Source: a filamentous cyanobacterium ESFC-1 (GTDB lineage: Bacteria > Cyanobacteriota > Cyanobacteriia > Cyanobacteriales > Spirulinaceae). Taken from it: a stretch of 64,000 nucleotides of DNA. The DNA lies in contig KB904821.1 of the NCBI GenBank assembly GCA_000380225.1, positions 1,602,830 through 1,666,829 of the forward strand, in the 5' to 3' direction. Below, piece after piece: positions 1 through 8,786 of this stretch. Made by a program: the position numbers and the translations under genes. The notes beneath the pieces were generated by a model. It saw only the letters and a program-made list of their open reading frames with translations, had not been told where the DNA came from and did no database searches. Position 1 is the stretch's first letter; every line of letters begins with the position of its first letter.

Positions 1-180
1 ATAGCGATATTCCATCGTCGGTTTTGGTTTCGGGCGTTTCCCACCACTCGCAACCTTCGCAGCAATTGACTTGAGACTTTGCATCAATGTCATTAATTCT
101 GCTTTTAATTCCCGCGTCGCTTCCGGGGAAAAATCGAACAAAACAGAACCCTGGTTTAAATTTAATTTGAGTTGTGACAT
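1..180 (-). CDS. hypothetical protein, cut by the left edge
   Basis: Reading the minus strand from the ATG at 178-180 gives 60 open codons that run off the window. The product starts MSQLKLNLNQGSVLFDF and the visible part ends in a basic, proline-rich stretch (GGKRPKPKP). The middle looks like one amphipathic helix. I do not recognise the family. It lies 161 bp downstream of the HetZ-like gene on the same strand. The true length is unknown because the C-terminus is outside the window. Confidence 0.55.
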   Translation of the reverse strand, partial: MSQLKLNLNQGSVLFDFSPEATRELKAELMTLMQSLKSIAAKVASGGKRPKPKPTMEYRY

Positions 181-341
181 TTTCAATAATGAACTGTTAA
201 TAGTTACTAATTTAAACTTGAACCGTCGAGTTGCGCTCTAGACTTGCCTTCCTAACCTTACCGGAAAACCGGAAGTTATAGGCAATCTGAAGCGAGAAAG
301 GGGAAGAAGAATAAAAAGTACACCTTCCTCCCAACTTGTCT

Positions 342-1553
342 CTAAGAATCATGAGTATTGCGGCATTGAGCGGCTAAATTGAGGATATTTGTCCATTGTT
401 TTTGTAACTTTTTGGCAGTTAAATCCAAGGTTTTCGCAATCTCGCGATCGCTTTGTTTGGCTTGCTTGAGTTCGAGGATTTGACACTGTTGATGAGACAA
501 CTGGTCTAAAAACCGATCCCACTGTGCCGAGGTCATTCCCAAGCGTTGATCCAAATCAGCCCCCAACCATTGATGCACCAAACGCCAGTTATCCGAAGCC
601 CGCGCAAACTTCTCAACGTGATATTTAAAGCGTTGTTGCAGATAATCCCGTTCGCGAGAAGTTAAGCCCAAAATTTCATCAATTTCTGAAGCTGTGCAAT
701 CTTTAAGCTTCAAAGTCAGATAATCCGCGCAATCGTTGTGGCCATTGCTTTCGAGATATTCAAACAACGAGTCAATCACGCGAGATCGACGAGTTCCTTC
801 GCAAGGATCGTTGGTTTGAGACACCATTTGCGATCGCACCTGTTGCACCGCATAAGAGCGACTTTGGTTGACCGCATCCTCGCCTTTCGGGTATTCTGCG
901 GCCCGTTCGATATCTACTGCTGTTTCCTTCGGTTGACGACGGGCAAAAGTTTGCGATCGCAACACAATCAACTGCTGACTATAGCCATTCGGTAAGGTAA
1001 TGCGACGTTTCGCGTATTGTTCCGTAAACGCCATATATTCAGCCAACTCAATTTGAGCGCGGGGTTGATAATCCAGGGGTAAGTCATTTTCCTTACGAAA
1101 TATCCGCAACGACTCCACATAGAAATCTTGTAAAAAGTCTTCAATGAGAGTGTAACGACCCGCAAACCCCAACTGGGCGTGGGCTGGTGCAATATGACGA
1201 TACACCATCACACTGAGATTACTGTGTAACTCGCTGCGGCCTCTTTTCGACCCCAGATTATAGTAAGTCAGGCACTTATTAAGGCGATGAAAGCCCAAAT
1301 AAAGCAGATGAGAGCGAATATCGCCAGATTTCTGAATGCGAGTGCTTTTCTCGCAAACTCGCTCCACTTCGCGATTAATACGATAGACAACTGCCTGCAC
1401 CGCTTTCGAGGTAGACCCGATTTTAGCGTACATTTCATCAAGCAGGAGTTGAGTTAAAGAAGCCTGCGACTGCGACATTGCAGAAGGTTTGTCCGGATGA
1501 CGACGAGAAACAGAGGAAGAAGGTTTAAGAGAGTTAGAAGTGTTAACGTTCAT
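342..1553 (-). CDS. HetZ-related protein (cyanobacterial regulator family)
   Basis: A 403-residue soluble protein that I recognise as the HetZ / HetZ-related family, whose members are near 400 residues. Family-type stretches are LIEDFLQDFYVESL, ELAEYMAFTEQYAKRRI, LGLTSRERDYLQQRFKYH and a C-terminal helix-turn-helix-like end (DREIAKTLDLTAKKLQKQW). The last part resembles the DNA-binding end of sigma-like proteins. In Anabaena HetZ acts early in heterocyst differentiation; related proteins also occur in cyanobacteria that make no heterocysts, so presence here does not prove differentiation. The first 25 or so residues are Ser/Pro-rich and probably disordered; an internal Met (MSQSQASL) is an alternative start. 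It could be a paralogue rather than HetZ itself, so no symbol is given. Confidence 0.68.
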   Translation of the reverse strand: MNVNTSNSLKPSSSVSRRHPDKPSAMSQSQASLTQLLLDEMYAKIGSTSKAVQAVVYRINREVERVCEKSTRIQKSGDIRSHLLYLGFHRLNKCLTYYNLGSKRGRSELHSNLSVMVYRHIAPAHAQLGFAGRYTLIEDFLQDFYVESLRIFRKENDLPLDYQPRAQIELAEYMAFTEQYAKRRITLPNGYSQQLIVLRSQTFARRQPKETAVDIERAAEYPKGEDAVNQSRSYAVQQVRSQMVSQTNDPCEGTRRSRVIDSLFEYLESNGHNDCADYLTLKLKDCTASEIDEILGLTSRERDYLQQRFKYHVEKFARASDNWRLVHQWLGADLDQRLGMTSAQWDRFLDQLSHQQCQILELKQAKQSDREIAKTLDLTAKKLQKQWTNILNLAAQCRNTHDS

Positions 1554-1896
1554 GGTAATGCCCTGAGTGAATAGTCGTGTCAGTGGGGTTAGGAAATCTA
1601 GAAGGAGAGTTCTAAACCCCTTGACTTGCTTATGTTTTAAGCTTAGGGTGAACTGTTCTCCCCGTGGGCTGTACCTGTGTCACAAAGGCGATCGCGCTGA
1701 AAATAGACCCTTTTACTCTTTCTGAATAAACTCAGGGATAATCCCCCTCAAACCCTTGATATATATGGCATCAAGGTCGATAACTTTAGGGACAATACAG
1801 CAGTAGGGAGATCGTCCAGTTAGAAAACTGGTAGACGAACAACCTAGAATTGCGAAATCCTTTAGAACAGCCTTGTAGTCAGGGCTTTACAGAACT
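1554..1896. other. 343-bp spacer upstream of the HetZ-like gene, with two hairpins
   Basis: No gene is seen. Two clear stem-loops are present: CCTTGAT/ATCAAGG at 1754-1776 and CCAGTT/AACTGG at 1816-1831 with loop AGAA. They could belong to a long leader of the HetZ-like gene or to the end of an unseen transcript. No promoter could be assigned with confidence. Confidence 0.4.
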
Positions 1897-2559
1897 TCAA
1901 GCCTCAACTTCAGTAGCCAAGGGCAAGTCGGCCACTGCTTCCCATCCAAGACCCTTGCGAGTCACCACAAGTTCCTCAGTGGTCATATCAATGATCGTAG
2001 AAACCCGGATACCTGCATCTCTTTGATCGTCTACAATCAAATCCACAAGCGGCTCTAAGGCATCAAACAGCTTTTGCTTTTCTAAACCTAAAGTGGGTAA
2101 CTCCCCTTCCTCGTCGGGTAAATGTGCAGAAGTAGAAATAATCGGATTGCCTAAAGATGCCAGTAATGCTTGACAGATAGGACGATCCGGAACCCGAACC
2201 CCGACGGTTTTGCGCTTAGGATTCATCACCAACTTGGGAACCAGCTTCGTCGCAGGAAGCAAAAACGTATAAGTCCCCGGAATCAGAGTTTTCATCACAC
2301 GGTAAGCCGTATCCGTCACCAAAGCGTATTCCGAAATATTCGACAGAGACGAACACAAAAACGTCAACGGCTTATCATTAGCCATGCGCTTTAACTGACG
2401 CACCCGTTCAACGGCAGATTTTACATGAAGATTGCAGCCAATCGCGTACACCGTATCCGTCGGATAGAGCATAATTGCCCCGTCTTTGAGCGCGTCGGCA
2501 ATTTGTTCGACTCGTCGCGGTTGGGGGTCAGTGGGATGCAAAATATATCGTTCAGCCAT
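1897..2559 (-). CDS. Sua5/YciO/YrdC/YwlC family protein (YciO-like)
   Basis: A 220-residue protein of the YrdC-fold family. Members either make threonylcarbamoyl-AMP for the tRNA t6A modification (TsaC/Sua5) or belong to the related YciO branch. Family features in order are the nucleotide-binding start (LYPTDTVYAIGCN, about residues 31-43), the KRMANDKPL segment, PGTYTFLLPAT, KRKTVGVRVPD and IISTSAH. The stretch PGTYTFLLPATKLVPK...KRKTVG matches the YciO branch more closely than classical TsaC. The gene is divergent from larC, with a heptamer repeat array in the 165-bp spacer. No strong Shine-Dalgarno sequence precedes the ATG. Whether it supports t6A synthesis is inference. Confidence 0.88.
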   Translation of the reverse strand: MAERYILHPTDPQPRRVEQIADALKDGAIMLYPTDTVYAIGCNLHVKSAVERVRQLKRMANDKPLTFLCSSLSNISEYALVTDTAYRVMKTLIPGTYTFLLPATKLVPKLVMNPKRKTVGVRVPDRPICQALLASLGNPIISTSAHLPDEEGELPTLGLEKQKLFDALEPLVDLIVDDQRDAGIRVSTIIDMTTEELVVTRKGLGWEAVADLPLATEVEA

Positions 2560-2572
2560 GATTAATTTTGTT

Positions 2573-2660
2573 ATTGGTTGTTGGTTATTGGTTGTTGGTT
2601 ATTGGTTGTTTGTTGTTCCCAAAATCCGTCAATTGGTCATTGGTCATTGGTCATTGGTAA
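2573..2660. repeat. heptamer tandem repeat array (TTGGTTA/TTGGTTG, then TTGGTCA)
   Basis: Imperfect 7-bp repeats of TTGGTTR pass into TTGGTCA units between the divergent YciO-like gene and larC. Arrays with the same units recur at about 14646-14777, 36790-36968 and 62293-62370. They belong to the short tandemly repeated repetitive class known from filamentous cyanobacteria. Confidence 0.85.
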
Positions 2661-2724
2661 TTTTCCTCAACAATCCTCCCACAACTTGGGATAATGAGGT
2701 TATGGTTGACCGGATTGAGGTGCG

Positions 2725-3936
2725 ATGACCAAAATTGCTTATCTAGAATGTCCCACCGGAATTTCAGGGGATATGTGCTTGGGGGCTTTAGTTCATGCCG
2801 GAGTCCCCTTAGATTATCTACAGACGCAGTTAGGCAAATTGGGCTTGGCTGACGAGTACCACTTGCATTCAGAAACCGTAAAACGCAACAATCAAGCTGC
2901 GACCAAGGTTCATGTAGATTTACACCATCACCACCACCACGATCATCACCACACCCGCCACCTCCCCGACATTGAAAACCTCATCAAACAAGCGAATTTG
3001 CCCCCGCAAGCGGCTCAATGGAGCTTGGATGTATTCCACCGCCTGGCTGTAGCTGAAGGGGCAGTACACGGCATTTCTCCCCTCAAGGTACACTTTCACG
3101 AAGTTGGCGCAACCGATGCCATTGTGGATATTGTCGGCACTTGTTTGGGTTTAGATTGGTTGCAGATTGACCAGCTTTATTGTTCGGCTTTACCCACGGG
3201 AGGCGGTACAGTGAAGGCGGCTCATGGGGTGTTACCTGTTCCCGTTCCGGCGGTGTTGAAGCTATGGGAAGACCGCCAAGTGCCAACTTATAGTAATGAT
3301 ATCCAAAAAGAGTTGGTTACGCCTACCGGGGCCGCGATCGCGACCACTTTAGCCCTAGATTTTGGCAATCCTCCCGCGATGCAATTGCAAAAAATTGGCC
3401 TGGGTGCAGGGTCAAAAGACTTCCCAATTCCCAATATTTTACGATTATGGTTGGGAAATGCCACAGAAACCCCAATCCAAGACACGATTGCGGTTCTAGA
3501 AACCCAAATCGACGATCTCAGCCCCCAAGCGATTGGTTACACCTTCGAGGCGTTATTTACGGCAGGGGCCCTTGATGTGTTTACCCAAGGGGTTACCATG
3601 AAGAAGTCGCGATCGGGGATTTTAATCACAGTAATTTGTCCGCGCGATCGCATTTCTGCTTGTCAAAACGTCCTTTTCCGGGAAACTACCACCCTCGGCA
3701 TTCGCTACCGTTTACAACCGCGTACCATCCTCAAGCGCGAGTTTCACAACGTCGAGACTCCCTACGGTACAGCCCAAGTCAAAGTCGCGTATCAAGATAC
3801 TCCCCAAGGGCGCGAAATTCTCAACGTACAGCCCGAATATGACGATTGTAGCGCGATCGCGATCGCCCATAACCTCCCCTGGCGCGAAGTCCAACAACTC
3901 GTCCTCCGCACTTGGGAACAGCAAAATCATCATTAA
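2725..3936 (+). CDS. larC: nickel insertion protein LarC (nickel-pincer cofactor chelatase)
   Basis: A 403-residue LarC-family protein (formerly UPF0272). LarC inserts nickel into the pyridinium bisthiocarboxylate mononucleotide to make the nickel-pincer cofactor of lactate racemase-type enzymes. Landmarks are the N-terminal [15 protein letters not shown], the [17 protein letters not shown] motif near residue 125, PLP-like [12 protein letters not shown] near 165, and [10 protein letters not shown] near 200. A histidine-rich stretch near residues 66-79 ([10 protein letters not shown]) is likely to bind metal. The ATG at 2725 is preceded by GAGGTG at good spacing. LarB and LarE are not in the window. 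LarC is widespread in bacteria that lack lactate racemase, so the client enzyme here is unknown. Confidence 0.93.
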   Translation: MTKIAYLECPTGISGDMCLGALVHAGVPLDYLQTQLGKLGLADEYHLHSETVKRNNQAATKVHVDLHHHHHHDHHHTRHLPDIENLIKQANLPPQAAQWSLDVFHRLAVAEGAVHGISPLKVHFHEVGATDAIVDIVGTCLGLDWLQIDQLYCSALPTGGGTVKAAHGVLPVPVPAVLKLWEDRQVPTYSNDIQKELVTPTGAAIATTLALDFGNPPAMQLQKIGLGAGSKDFPIPNILRLWLGNATETPIQDTIAVLETQIDDLSPQAIGYTFEALFTAGALDVFTQGVTMKKSRSGILITVICPRDRISACQNVLFRETTTLGIRYRLQPRTILKREFHNVETPYGTAQVKVAYQDTPQGREILNVQPEYDDCSAIAIAHNLPWREVQQLVLRTWEQQNHH

Positions 3937-3947
3937 TTTCCCTACAA

Positions 3948-4076
3948 GTAGGTTGGGTTGAGGTCACGAAACCCAACAAGAACATAGGTTTTCGTTGATG
4001 ATTGTTTATTATTGGTTATTGTCAATTTGTAGACATAGATTGTTTGTTGGGTTTCACTTCGTTCTACCTAACCTAC
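3948..4076. repeat. inverted pair of GTAGGTTGGGTT-type repeats (mini-element)
   Basis: GTAGGTTGGGTTGAGGTCAC at 3948 is mirrored by GTTGGGTTTC...CCTAACCTAC at 4046-4076, giving a 129-bp unit with inverted ends just after larC. Related palindromic copies lie at 14887-14953, 18896-18963, 26284-26313 and 56024-56053. Confidence 0.7.
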
Positions 4077-4082
4077 AGAATT

Positions 4083-5426
4083 TTAAGTATTTGCCAAAGG
4101 ATTATTTGGAGTAATAATCATCACGCTTTGGCCATCATTTCCCTCTACAAACATTAAATAAGTATAGCTACCTTCGTTAACAACTTTATACGTCAAGCCA
4201 TTATCAGAATCGTTTAATGAAATAAATTGAGATTCGGGTAATATCATGTTTGTAGCTTGCTTGATTTGTTCGGCAAAAGCAGAAGGATTATCTACTCCTT
4301 GCTTAGATTTGTAAAAAGCAAAATTATTTGTATCTTGAAATTGATTTGCCCTTGGATGATTAGCAATAATATCCGATCTAACTTTATCTAAATCTGCTGC
4401 GGCAATAATAAAGCTAAATTCCACATCTTCCATCGTTCTGACTTCGGCTTCACTGAGTTGTGCCAAAGTATAGTCATTTTCTTCGAGATATAAAATCGTC
4501 TTGTCGTTTTGGGAAACAAGATGGAGATATTTCGTTTCAGAGGTTTCTGTGTTGGTGACTTGGTAAACTTTGAAATTGCCATCTTCTAGGGTTTCTTCCC
4601 AAGTAAACGGCGTATTTTGTAATTCGCTACCTAATCCAGCAATGACGATCTCGATATTATCGGATGTATTGTAAAGATACGCGGCGGTTTCAAATTCGTT
4701 TCTCAAAACACCCCCAGAACCTTTTTGAGCGTTGGGATAGCGAGGAAATAAGGCGAAAAAGTCATCGGGTTGCGCGGTTGTCCCCGATGTTCCCGAATCT
4801 TGTCCAGTATTGCCTAGACTTCCCAATAAACCACCATCATGCGTTAAACCCCCAGGAGGAGTGATTTCGTTTTCTGGGGTGTTATTGGAAGGAGGAGAAT
4901 TTTCTGGGATGTTGGTGGGACTGGGTGAGGGTGACGGAGACGGTGTGGGTGTATTTTCCGGTTGAGAGATAGGACTGGGTGAGGGTGACGGAGACGGTGT
5001 GGGTGTATTTTCCGGTTGAGGAGTAGGAGTGGGTGTGGGGGTGGGTGATGGTAGGGTTTGCGGTGAAAACGTAATATCCTCGTCAAACTCTGGAGTTGGG
5101 ACGGTGAAAGGGGTATAAGGATTGCTTCGCGGTGGGGTGAAAGGAGGGAGAGGATTGGCTTGGGGAATTGAGGGCTGTGTCGCGGTTTCTTCTTCTGGAG
5201 TGGCTTTTGTATTCCCTTCTGTGTCGCTTTCTGCGTCAGGGGATGCGGCTAACTGAGTGATTTTGATAACTTCTTCTTCGGGAGGGATTTCGGCTTGTTC
5301 GGAGTCGGAAGGAAGCGGTAGCCACAGCAATCCGGCGTGTATGCCCAAAGCAAGGTAAAACCACGGTCTAAATAAGACAGGGCGAACGAATGAGAGGGAT
5401 TTTCGAGACAGGGTGACTAGCTTCAT
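4083..5426 (-). CDS. membrane-anchored protein with proline-rich linker (hypothetical)
   Basis: A 447-residue protein with one hydrophobic segment near residues 18-36 (RPWFYLALGIHAGLLWLPLP), then an acidic stretch and a long Pro/Thr/Ser-rich linker (about residues 90-190). A soluble C-terminal domain of about 220 residues follows. The layout (short cytoplasmic N-terminus, single anchor, extended Pro-rich spacer, periplasmic domain) resembles TonB-type architecture, but I see no recognisable TonB C-terminal motif. The linker contains an 18-residue unit (PENTPTPSPSPSPSPISQ) in tandem. The C-terminal domain has no family I can name. Single gene, convergent with larC. Function unknown. Confidence 0.75.
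   Translation of the reverse strand: MKLVTLSRKSLSFVRPVLFRPWFYLALGIHAGLLWLPLPSDSEQAEIPPEEEVIKITQLAASPDAESDTEGNTKATPEEETATQPSIPQANPLPPFTPPRSNPYTPFTVPTPEFDEDITFSPQTLPSPTPTPTPTPQPENTPTPSPSPSPSPISQPENTPTPSPSPSPSPTNIPENSPPSNNTPENEITPPGGLTHDGGLLGSLGNTGQDSGTSGTTAQPDDFFALFPRYPNAQKGSGGVLRNEFETAAYLYNTSDNIEIVIAGLGSELQNTPFTWEETLEDGNFKVYQVTNTETSETKYLHLVSQNDKTILYLEENDYTLAQLSEAEVRTMEDVEFSFIIAAADLDKVRSDIIANHPRANQFQDTNNFAFYKSKQGVDNPSAFAEQIKQATNMILPESQFISLNDSDNGLTYKVVNEGSYTYLMFVEGNDGQSVMIITPNNPLANT
4920..5019. repeat. 54-bp in-frame tandem duplication in the proline-rich linker
   Basis: The segment beginning ACTGGGTGAGGGTGACGG at 4920 recurs at 4974 with no differences visible over roughly 48 bases. The period is 54 bp, exactly 18 codons, so the linker can lengthen without a frameshift. 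Confidence 0.8.
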
Positions 5427-5555
5427 ATCCGCACACCAAATGGTAACAAAGAAGAATCGAGTTCGATCTTACTTGTATTTATAGGGAGTTGTGGGGAGGT
5501 TATCGCCACTTCTATTTCCGGTATACTCGCGATCGCGCCTTCTAACCGTACAACC

Positions 5556-6212
5556 TCAAGTTACCTTACAAAAAGCCGTCCAATGGCGATCGGAGGACGC
5601 ATAAACCTCAACATTGCTTAACCCGGCTTGGGATAACATTTCTTGGACTTCGGGAATGGTAAACGCCGCAAACAGCGAATCCCGAAACAGTTGGGCTTGA
5701 TGGGGGCTATATTCGGGGCCAATTTCACTCACCAGACCATTCACTTCGGCTTCGCTGTCAGGACGCATTAAGTCCCGCAAGAAAATTCCGCCTTGGGGTC
5801 GCAAAACTCGCTGGATTTCGCGAAAATAGGGCAGAGGATCGGGTAAGTGATGCACGATGCTGTTAGACATCACAAAATCAAAACTATTGTCAGCATAAGG
5901 CAGTGTTTTGGAGTCTACCTTTTCCAGTTTGATTTGCCCGGATAATCCCGCTTGCCTGACGTTGCGCTCGGCCAGGGCTAACATGGAGTCTGCGAGATCG
6001 ACCGCGATAATCTGCCATTGGGGGCGTTGCTGGGCAATGAGGATGGGAATGCGGGCGGTTCCAGTGCCGCTATCGAGGACGGTGGCGGTTTCTGGGGCGA
6101 TCGCGATCGCGTCTTGGGCAAAAGCAGAGTTCACCTCAACGAAGTCCATGGAATCATATTCCTGGGCTTCGGCTTCGGTATCCATGACTTCGGGTTCGGG
6201 GATGCGCTTCAT
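5556..6212 (-). CDS. class I SAM-dependent methyltransferase
   Basis: A 218-residue Rossmann-fold methyltransferase. Motif I is VLDSGTGTARIPI (near residue 45), an altered form of the usual VLDxGCGxG with Ser in place of Cys and Ala at the last Gly. Motif II is IIAVDLADSML, motif III is KVDSKTLPYADNSFDFVMS, and the post-motif is SIVHHLPDP...IQRVLRPQGGIFLRDL. It therefore should bind S-adenosylmethionine and methylate a small molecule or protein, but the substrate cannot be read from the sequence. The gene stands alone, divergent from the acidic lipoprotein gene at 6291. Confidence 0.85.
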   Translation of the reverse strand: MKRIPEPEVMDTEAEAQEYDSMDFVEVNSAFAQDAIAIAPETATVLDSGTGTARIPILIAQQRPQWQIIAVDLADSMLALAERNVRQAGLSGQIKLEKVDSKTLPYADNSFDFVMSNSIVHHLPDPLPYFREIQRVLRPQGGIFLRDLMRPDSEAEVNGLVSEIGPEYSPHQAQLFRDSLFAAFTIPEVQEMLSQAGLSNVEVYASSDRHWTAFCKVT

Positions 6213-6290
6213 ATGATTAAATTGACAATCAACTGTAAGGGGCTTAAGCTATGGGGATATTTTTCTAACAAATATCGTAATGAGCGAAAT

Positions 6291-6557
6291 ATGGCCAAAC
6301 AATTCAAGCTGGTAGAACTCTTTTTTGTGTTGAGCTTAACTGCAATTTTAGGGGCGTGCAACAACCCAGCAACAGAGGGAGATGAAGGTGGCGAAGACAC
6401 AGAAGCGCCAACTGAAGAAGTCGTCCCTGGTGAAGAAGAAGAAGGCGAAGAAGAGGAAGGCGAAGAAGAAGAAGGCGAAGAAGAGGAAGGTGAAGAAGAG
6501 GAAGGCGAAGAAGAAGAAGGCGAAGAAGAGGAAGGTGAAGAAGAAGAAGGCGAGTAA
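6291..6557 (+). CDS. small lipoprotein with GEEEE repeats
   Basis: The ATG at 6291 gives 88 residues: a basic N-terminus (MAKQFK), a hydrophobic core, and the lipobox LGAC with Cys near residue 23. The mature part is almost entirely acidic: a DEGGEDTEAPTEE segment followed by eight perfect GEEEE units and GE at the end. A longer reading frame runs upstream to 6018, but it crosses the divergent methyltransferase gene and lacks a signal, so 6291 is preferred. The predicted mature protein is a polyanionic tail fixed to a membrane by lipid. It might bind cations or basic partners, but this is inference. No homologue comes to mind. Confidence 0.65.
   Translation: MAKQFKLVELFFVLSLTAILGACNNPATEGDEGGEDTEAPTEEVVPGEEEEGEEEEGEEEEGEEEEGEEEEGEEEEGEEEEGEEEEGE
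6429..6554. repeat. 15-bp in-frame tandem repeat encoding GEEEE
   Basis: About eight units of GGCGAAGAAGAGGAA with synonymous GAA/GAG and GGC/GGT changes. The 15-bp period is a multiple of three, so copy-number change keeps the frame. Confidence 0.85.
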
Positions 6558-6647
6558 TCGTCACCAATCTCTGTGGGTGCTTAACTTCATTGATAAATCG
6601 CCTTGGGTGTCGATCGCTTAAAACTCCTCCCTCTCTGTTGGTGCTAA

Positions 6648-7259
6648 CTACTCGCGGGAAAGGCGACGACGTTTTTCCCGTTTTTGGTGATGATACCAGC
6701 GATACCAGGTTTGAGAACTCCGCAAACACAGCCACAGTAATAACATGGCGATTAATCCCCCTTGTTGAGGCGCGTTGAAGGCAAAAAAGACTAAGAAAAT
6801 ACAGAGGATGTCTTCGAGTAAAACAACTCCAAGGGGTAAGTGTCGCCAACGAAAAAACCAACCCACCTGCACTAACTTTAAAACAAACGCCAGCAAGCCG
6901 CCGATGAGTCCCATCAGCCACAAGGGTTCTACTTCCACTTGAGTCAAGGTCGGAGTAGCAATACCGATCAATGCCCCGACAAGAGGACTAAAAGCCAGTT
7001 CAATCAGTTGTAAGACTCTTTGACCGAGTAATTTTTTCGAGCCAAATAATTCAAATAACGACCAACTGGTGAGAATGCCAACGAGAACTTGAGGATGAAT
7101 CAGGGCCAGAATGGGGATATCTTGCCAGAGGCGATCGCCGTGTATTAAGCCAATCACCAATAGGGGTAGGGCGATTCTCATTCCAGCCGCCGCCGAAGCG
7201 GAAAGGGTTGCTAAGAGGCCAACAAACATAAAATCAATTTTCAGAACTAGCTCAAACAC
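6648..7259 (-). CDS. DUF4126 family membrane protein
   Basis: A 203-residue integral membrane protein with about five hydrophobic segments and a strongly basic C-terminal tail (HHQKREKRRRLSRE). The N-terminal part (LATLSASAAAGMRIALPLL) and the FSPLVGALIGIATPT segment match the DUF4126 family, whose function is unknown. The open frame starts with GTG at 7259. An ATG ten codons later (7229) is an equally possible start, because the hydrophobic segment begins there. It lies convergent to the lipoprotein gene, with about 90 bp between them. Confidence 0.8.
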   Translation of the reverse strand: MFELVLKIDFMFVGLLATLSASAAAGMRIALPLLVIGLIHGDRLWQDIPILALIHPQVLVGILTSWSLFELFGSKKLLGQRVLQLIELAFSPLVGALIGIATPTLTQVEVEPLWLMGLIGGLLAFVLKLVQVGWFFRWRHLPLGVVLLEDILCIFLVFFAFNAPQQGGLIAMLLLWLCLRSSQTWYRWYHHQKREKRRRLSRE

Positions 7260-7572
7260 AAGTTCAGATTGTTCAAAAAAAGCGAAGATCGTAAATCAAT
7301 GCTTTCCTTTCATTAGTATAGAAACCTTTGCTGAAAAAAATTAGAGGAAAATCCTAAAATTAGGGAAAGACTCAATTTCCCAATCAAAATTATGACATTG
7401 TTATTGACAATACAACGGGTTTTGGCAAAATCCCAATTATTTTGCACTTGATCTGTATGAGGACAAGCCGAAAAGCCACCAATCTCGCCAAGCTTTTCTC
7501 TCATGCCTAAAATCCCGAACCGCTTGATAAACTGAGTTTGTTGGCGAATATTGAAATAAGGATAGAAACAGA

Positions 7573-8346
7573 ATGGATGTGATTCCGGCGATCGATTTGT
7601 TAGAAGGTCGTTGTGTGCGCTTGTATCAAGGGGACTACGAACAATCGCAAGTTTACGGTGAAAACCCTGTGGAAATGGCGCAACGCTGGCAAGACCAAGG
7701 CGCACCGAGATTGCATTTGGTAGACCTAGATGGCGCAAAACAAGGAAAACCCGTCAACCACGACGCGATCGCGGCCATTGTCCAAGCCTTATCGATTCCG
7801 GTACAAGTTGGGGGAGGTCTAAGAGGTCGCGATCGCATTGCTCAACTGCTCGATCTGGGGGTAGATCGAGCCATTGTGGGAACTCTCGCGGTGGAAAATC
7901 CCGAACTTGTCGGCCAACTCTGCACCGAGTTTCCCCAAAAGATTGTAGTAGGGATTGACGCACGCAACGGCCAAGTGGCCACTCGCGGTTGGCTCGAAGA
8001 ATCGACTCTCGCGGCCACCGAACTTGCTCAAAATATGGCAAAAATAGGAGCCGCAGCGATTATTTACACCGATATTCACCGGGATGGCACTTTGAGCGGG
8101 CCGAATTTGGACGCATTGCGAGAACTTGCCAACGCGATTGATATTCCCGTGATTGCTTCGGGGGGTGTGAGTTCCCTTACTGATATCCTCAGTTTACTCG
8201 CTCTCGAACCCAGAGGCGTAACTGGCGCGATCGTCGGACGAGCCATCTATACCGGGGATTTGGATTTGGCTGAAGCCGTCAAAGCTGTGGGTCAAGGCCG
8301 TTGGCAAGATGTTCCCCCCAATTCCGGCTTTTCTACCTTTGCTTAA
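7573..8346 (+). CDS. hisA: HisA, phosphoribosylformimino-AICAR ribotide isomerase
   Basis: A 257-residue (beta/alpha)8 barrel. HisA converts ProFAR to PRFAR, the fourth step of histidine synthesis in the cytoplasm. The N-terminal [20 protein letters not shown] holds the catalytic Asp8. Phosphate-binding repeats [13 protein letters not shown] (mid-protein) and [10 protein letters not shown] (C-terminal half) are clear, and [14 protein letters not shown] carries the second catalytic Asp. The length is normal for the family. No other his gene is nearby, as is usual in cyanobacteria where the pathway is dispersed. A GGGAGA/TCTCCC hairpin follows the stop codon. Confidence 0.97.
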   Translation: MDVIPAIDLLEGRCVRLYQGDYEQSQVYGENPVEMAQRWQDQGAPRLHLVDLDGAKQGKPVNHDAIAAIVQALSIPVQVGGGLRGRDRIAQLLDLGVDRAIVGTLAVENPELVGQLCTEFPQKIVVGIDARNGQVATRGWLEESTLAATELAQNMAKIGAAAIIYTDIHRDGTLSGPNLDALRELANAIDIPVIASGGVSSLTDILSLLALEPRGVTGAIVGRAIYTGDLDLAEAVKAVGQGRWQDVPPNSGFSTFA

Positions 8347-8786
8347 AATCTATTACCCCAGGGAGATTTTTCTCCCTTCTCGATCGATTCAGCTTGCTCA
8401 ATAATATCTGCCCTTAGACTTAACTGTGACTTTGTTTTCGGCAAAAATAAAGGCGATCTCATGCTAATCACTCTAGAAATCTACCCATTTCTTCAGATGC
8501 TAGGAAAATCAAATTAAATACGATTGAAACGGCTTCGACCAAACTATAGAAATATTGATATGCCTTAAATCATTTTTTGCTAGTCATAAAACGGTGAGAA
8601 AACGCTAAAATAAAAATAGTTTTCAGAATTTCCCTCCCCCTCAAAAATACTGACTGTGGGGTTTCGCCACTATTCTCAAAAGTATCTATTTGCTATATAA
8701 CCTTAAAAAATCGCTAAAATTGGTTAATTCTCCCAACCCCGACCCACCCACCACTTAACCCAATCATTGCCACTCACAAGTTAATC
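8347..8786. other. 440-bp spacer; only a weak terminator-like hairpin
   Basis: GGGAGA-TTTT-TCTCCC lies at 8361-8376 just after hisA and is a plausible weak terminator. The remaining AT-rich spacer shows no gene, RNA motif or repeat I can support. The promoter of the HD-domain gene should be here. Confidence 0.45.

Noticed and set aside
342-1553. Taking the HetZ-like gene as proof of heterocyst formation
   Set aside because: HetZ-related proteins also occur in cyanobacteria without heterocysts; no other het, pat or nif gene is seen.
1800-1890. tRNA-like folding near CCAGTTAGAAAACTGG
   Set aside because: No acceptor stem, T-arm consensus or anticodon loop could be built; only a simple hairpin remains.
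6304-6921. 205-residue Leu-rich antisense frame
   Set aside because: It is the complement of the GEEEE repeat (LLLLRLPLL) and crosses two real genes.
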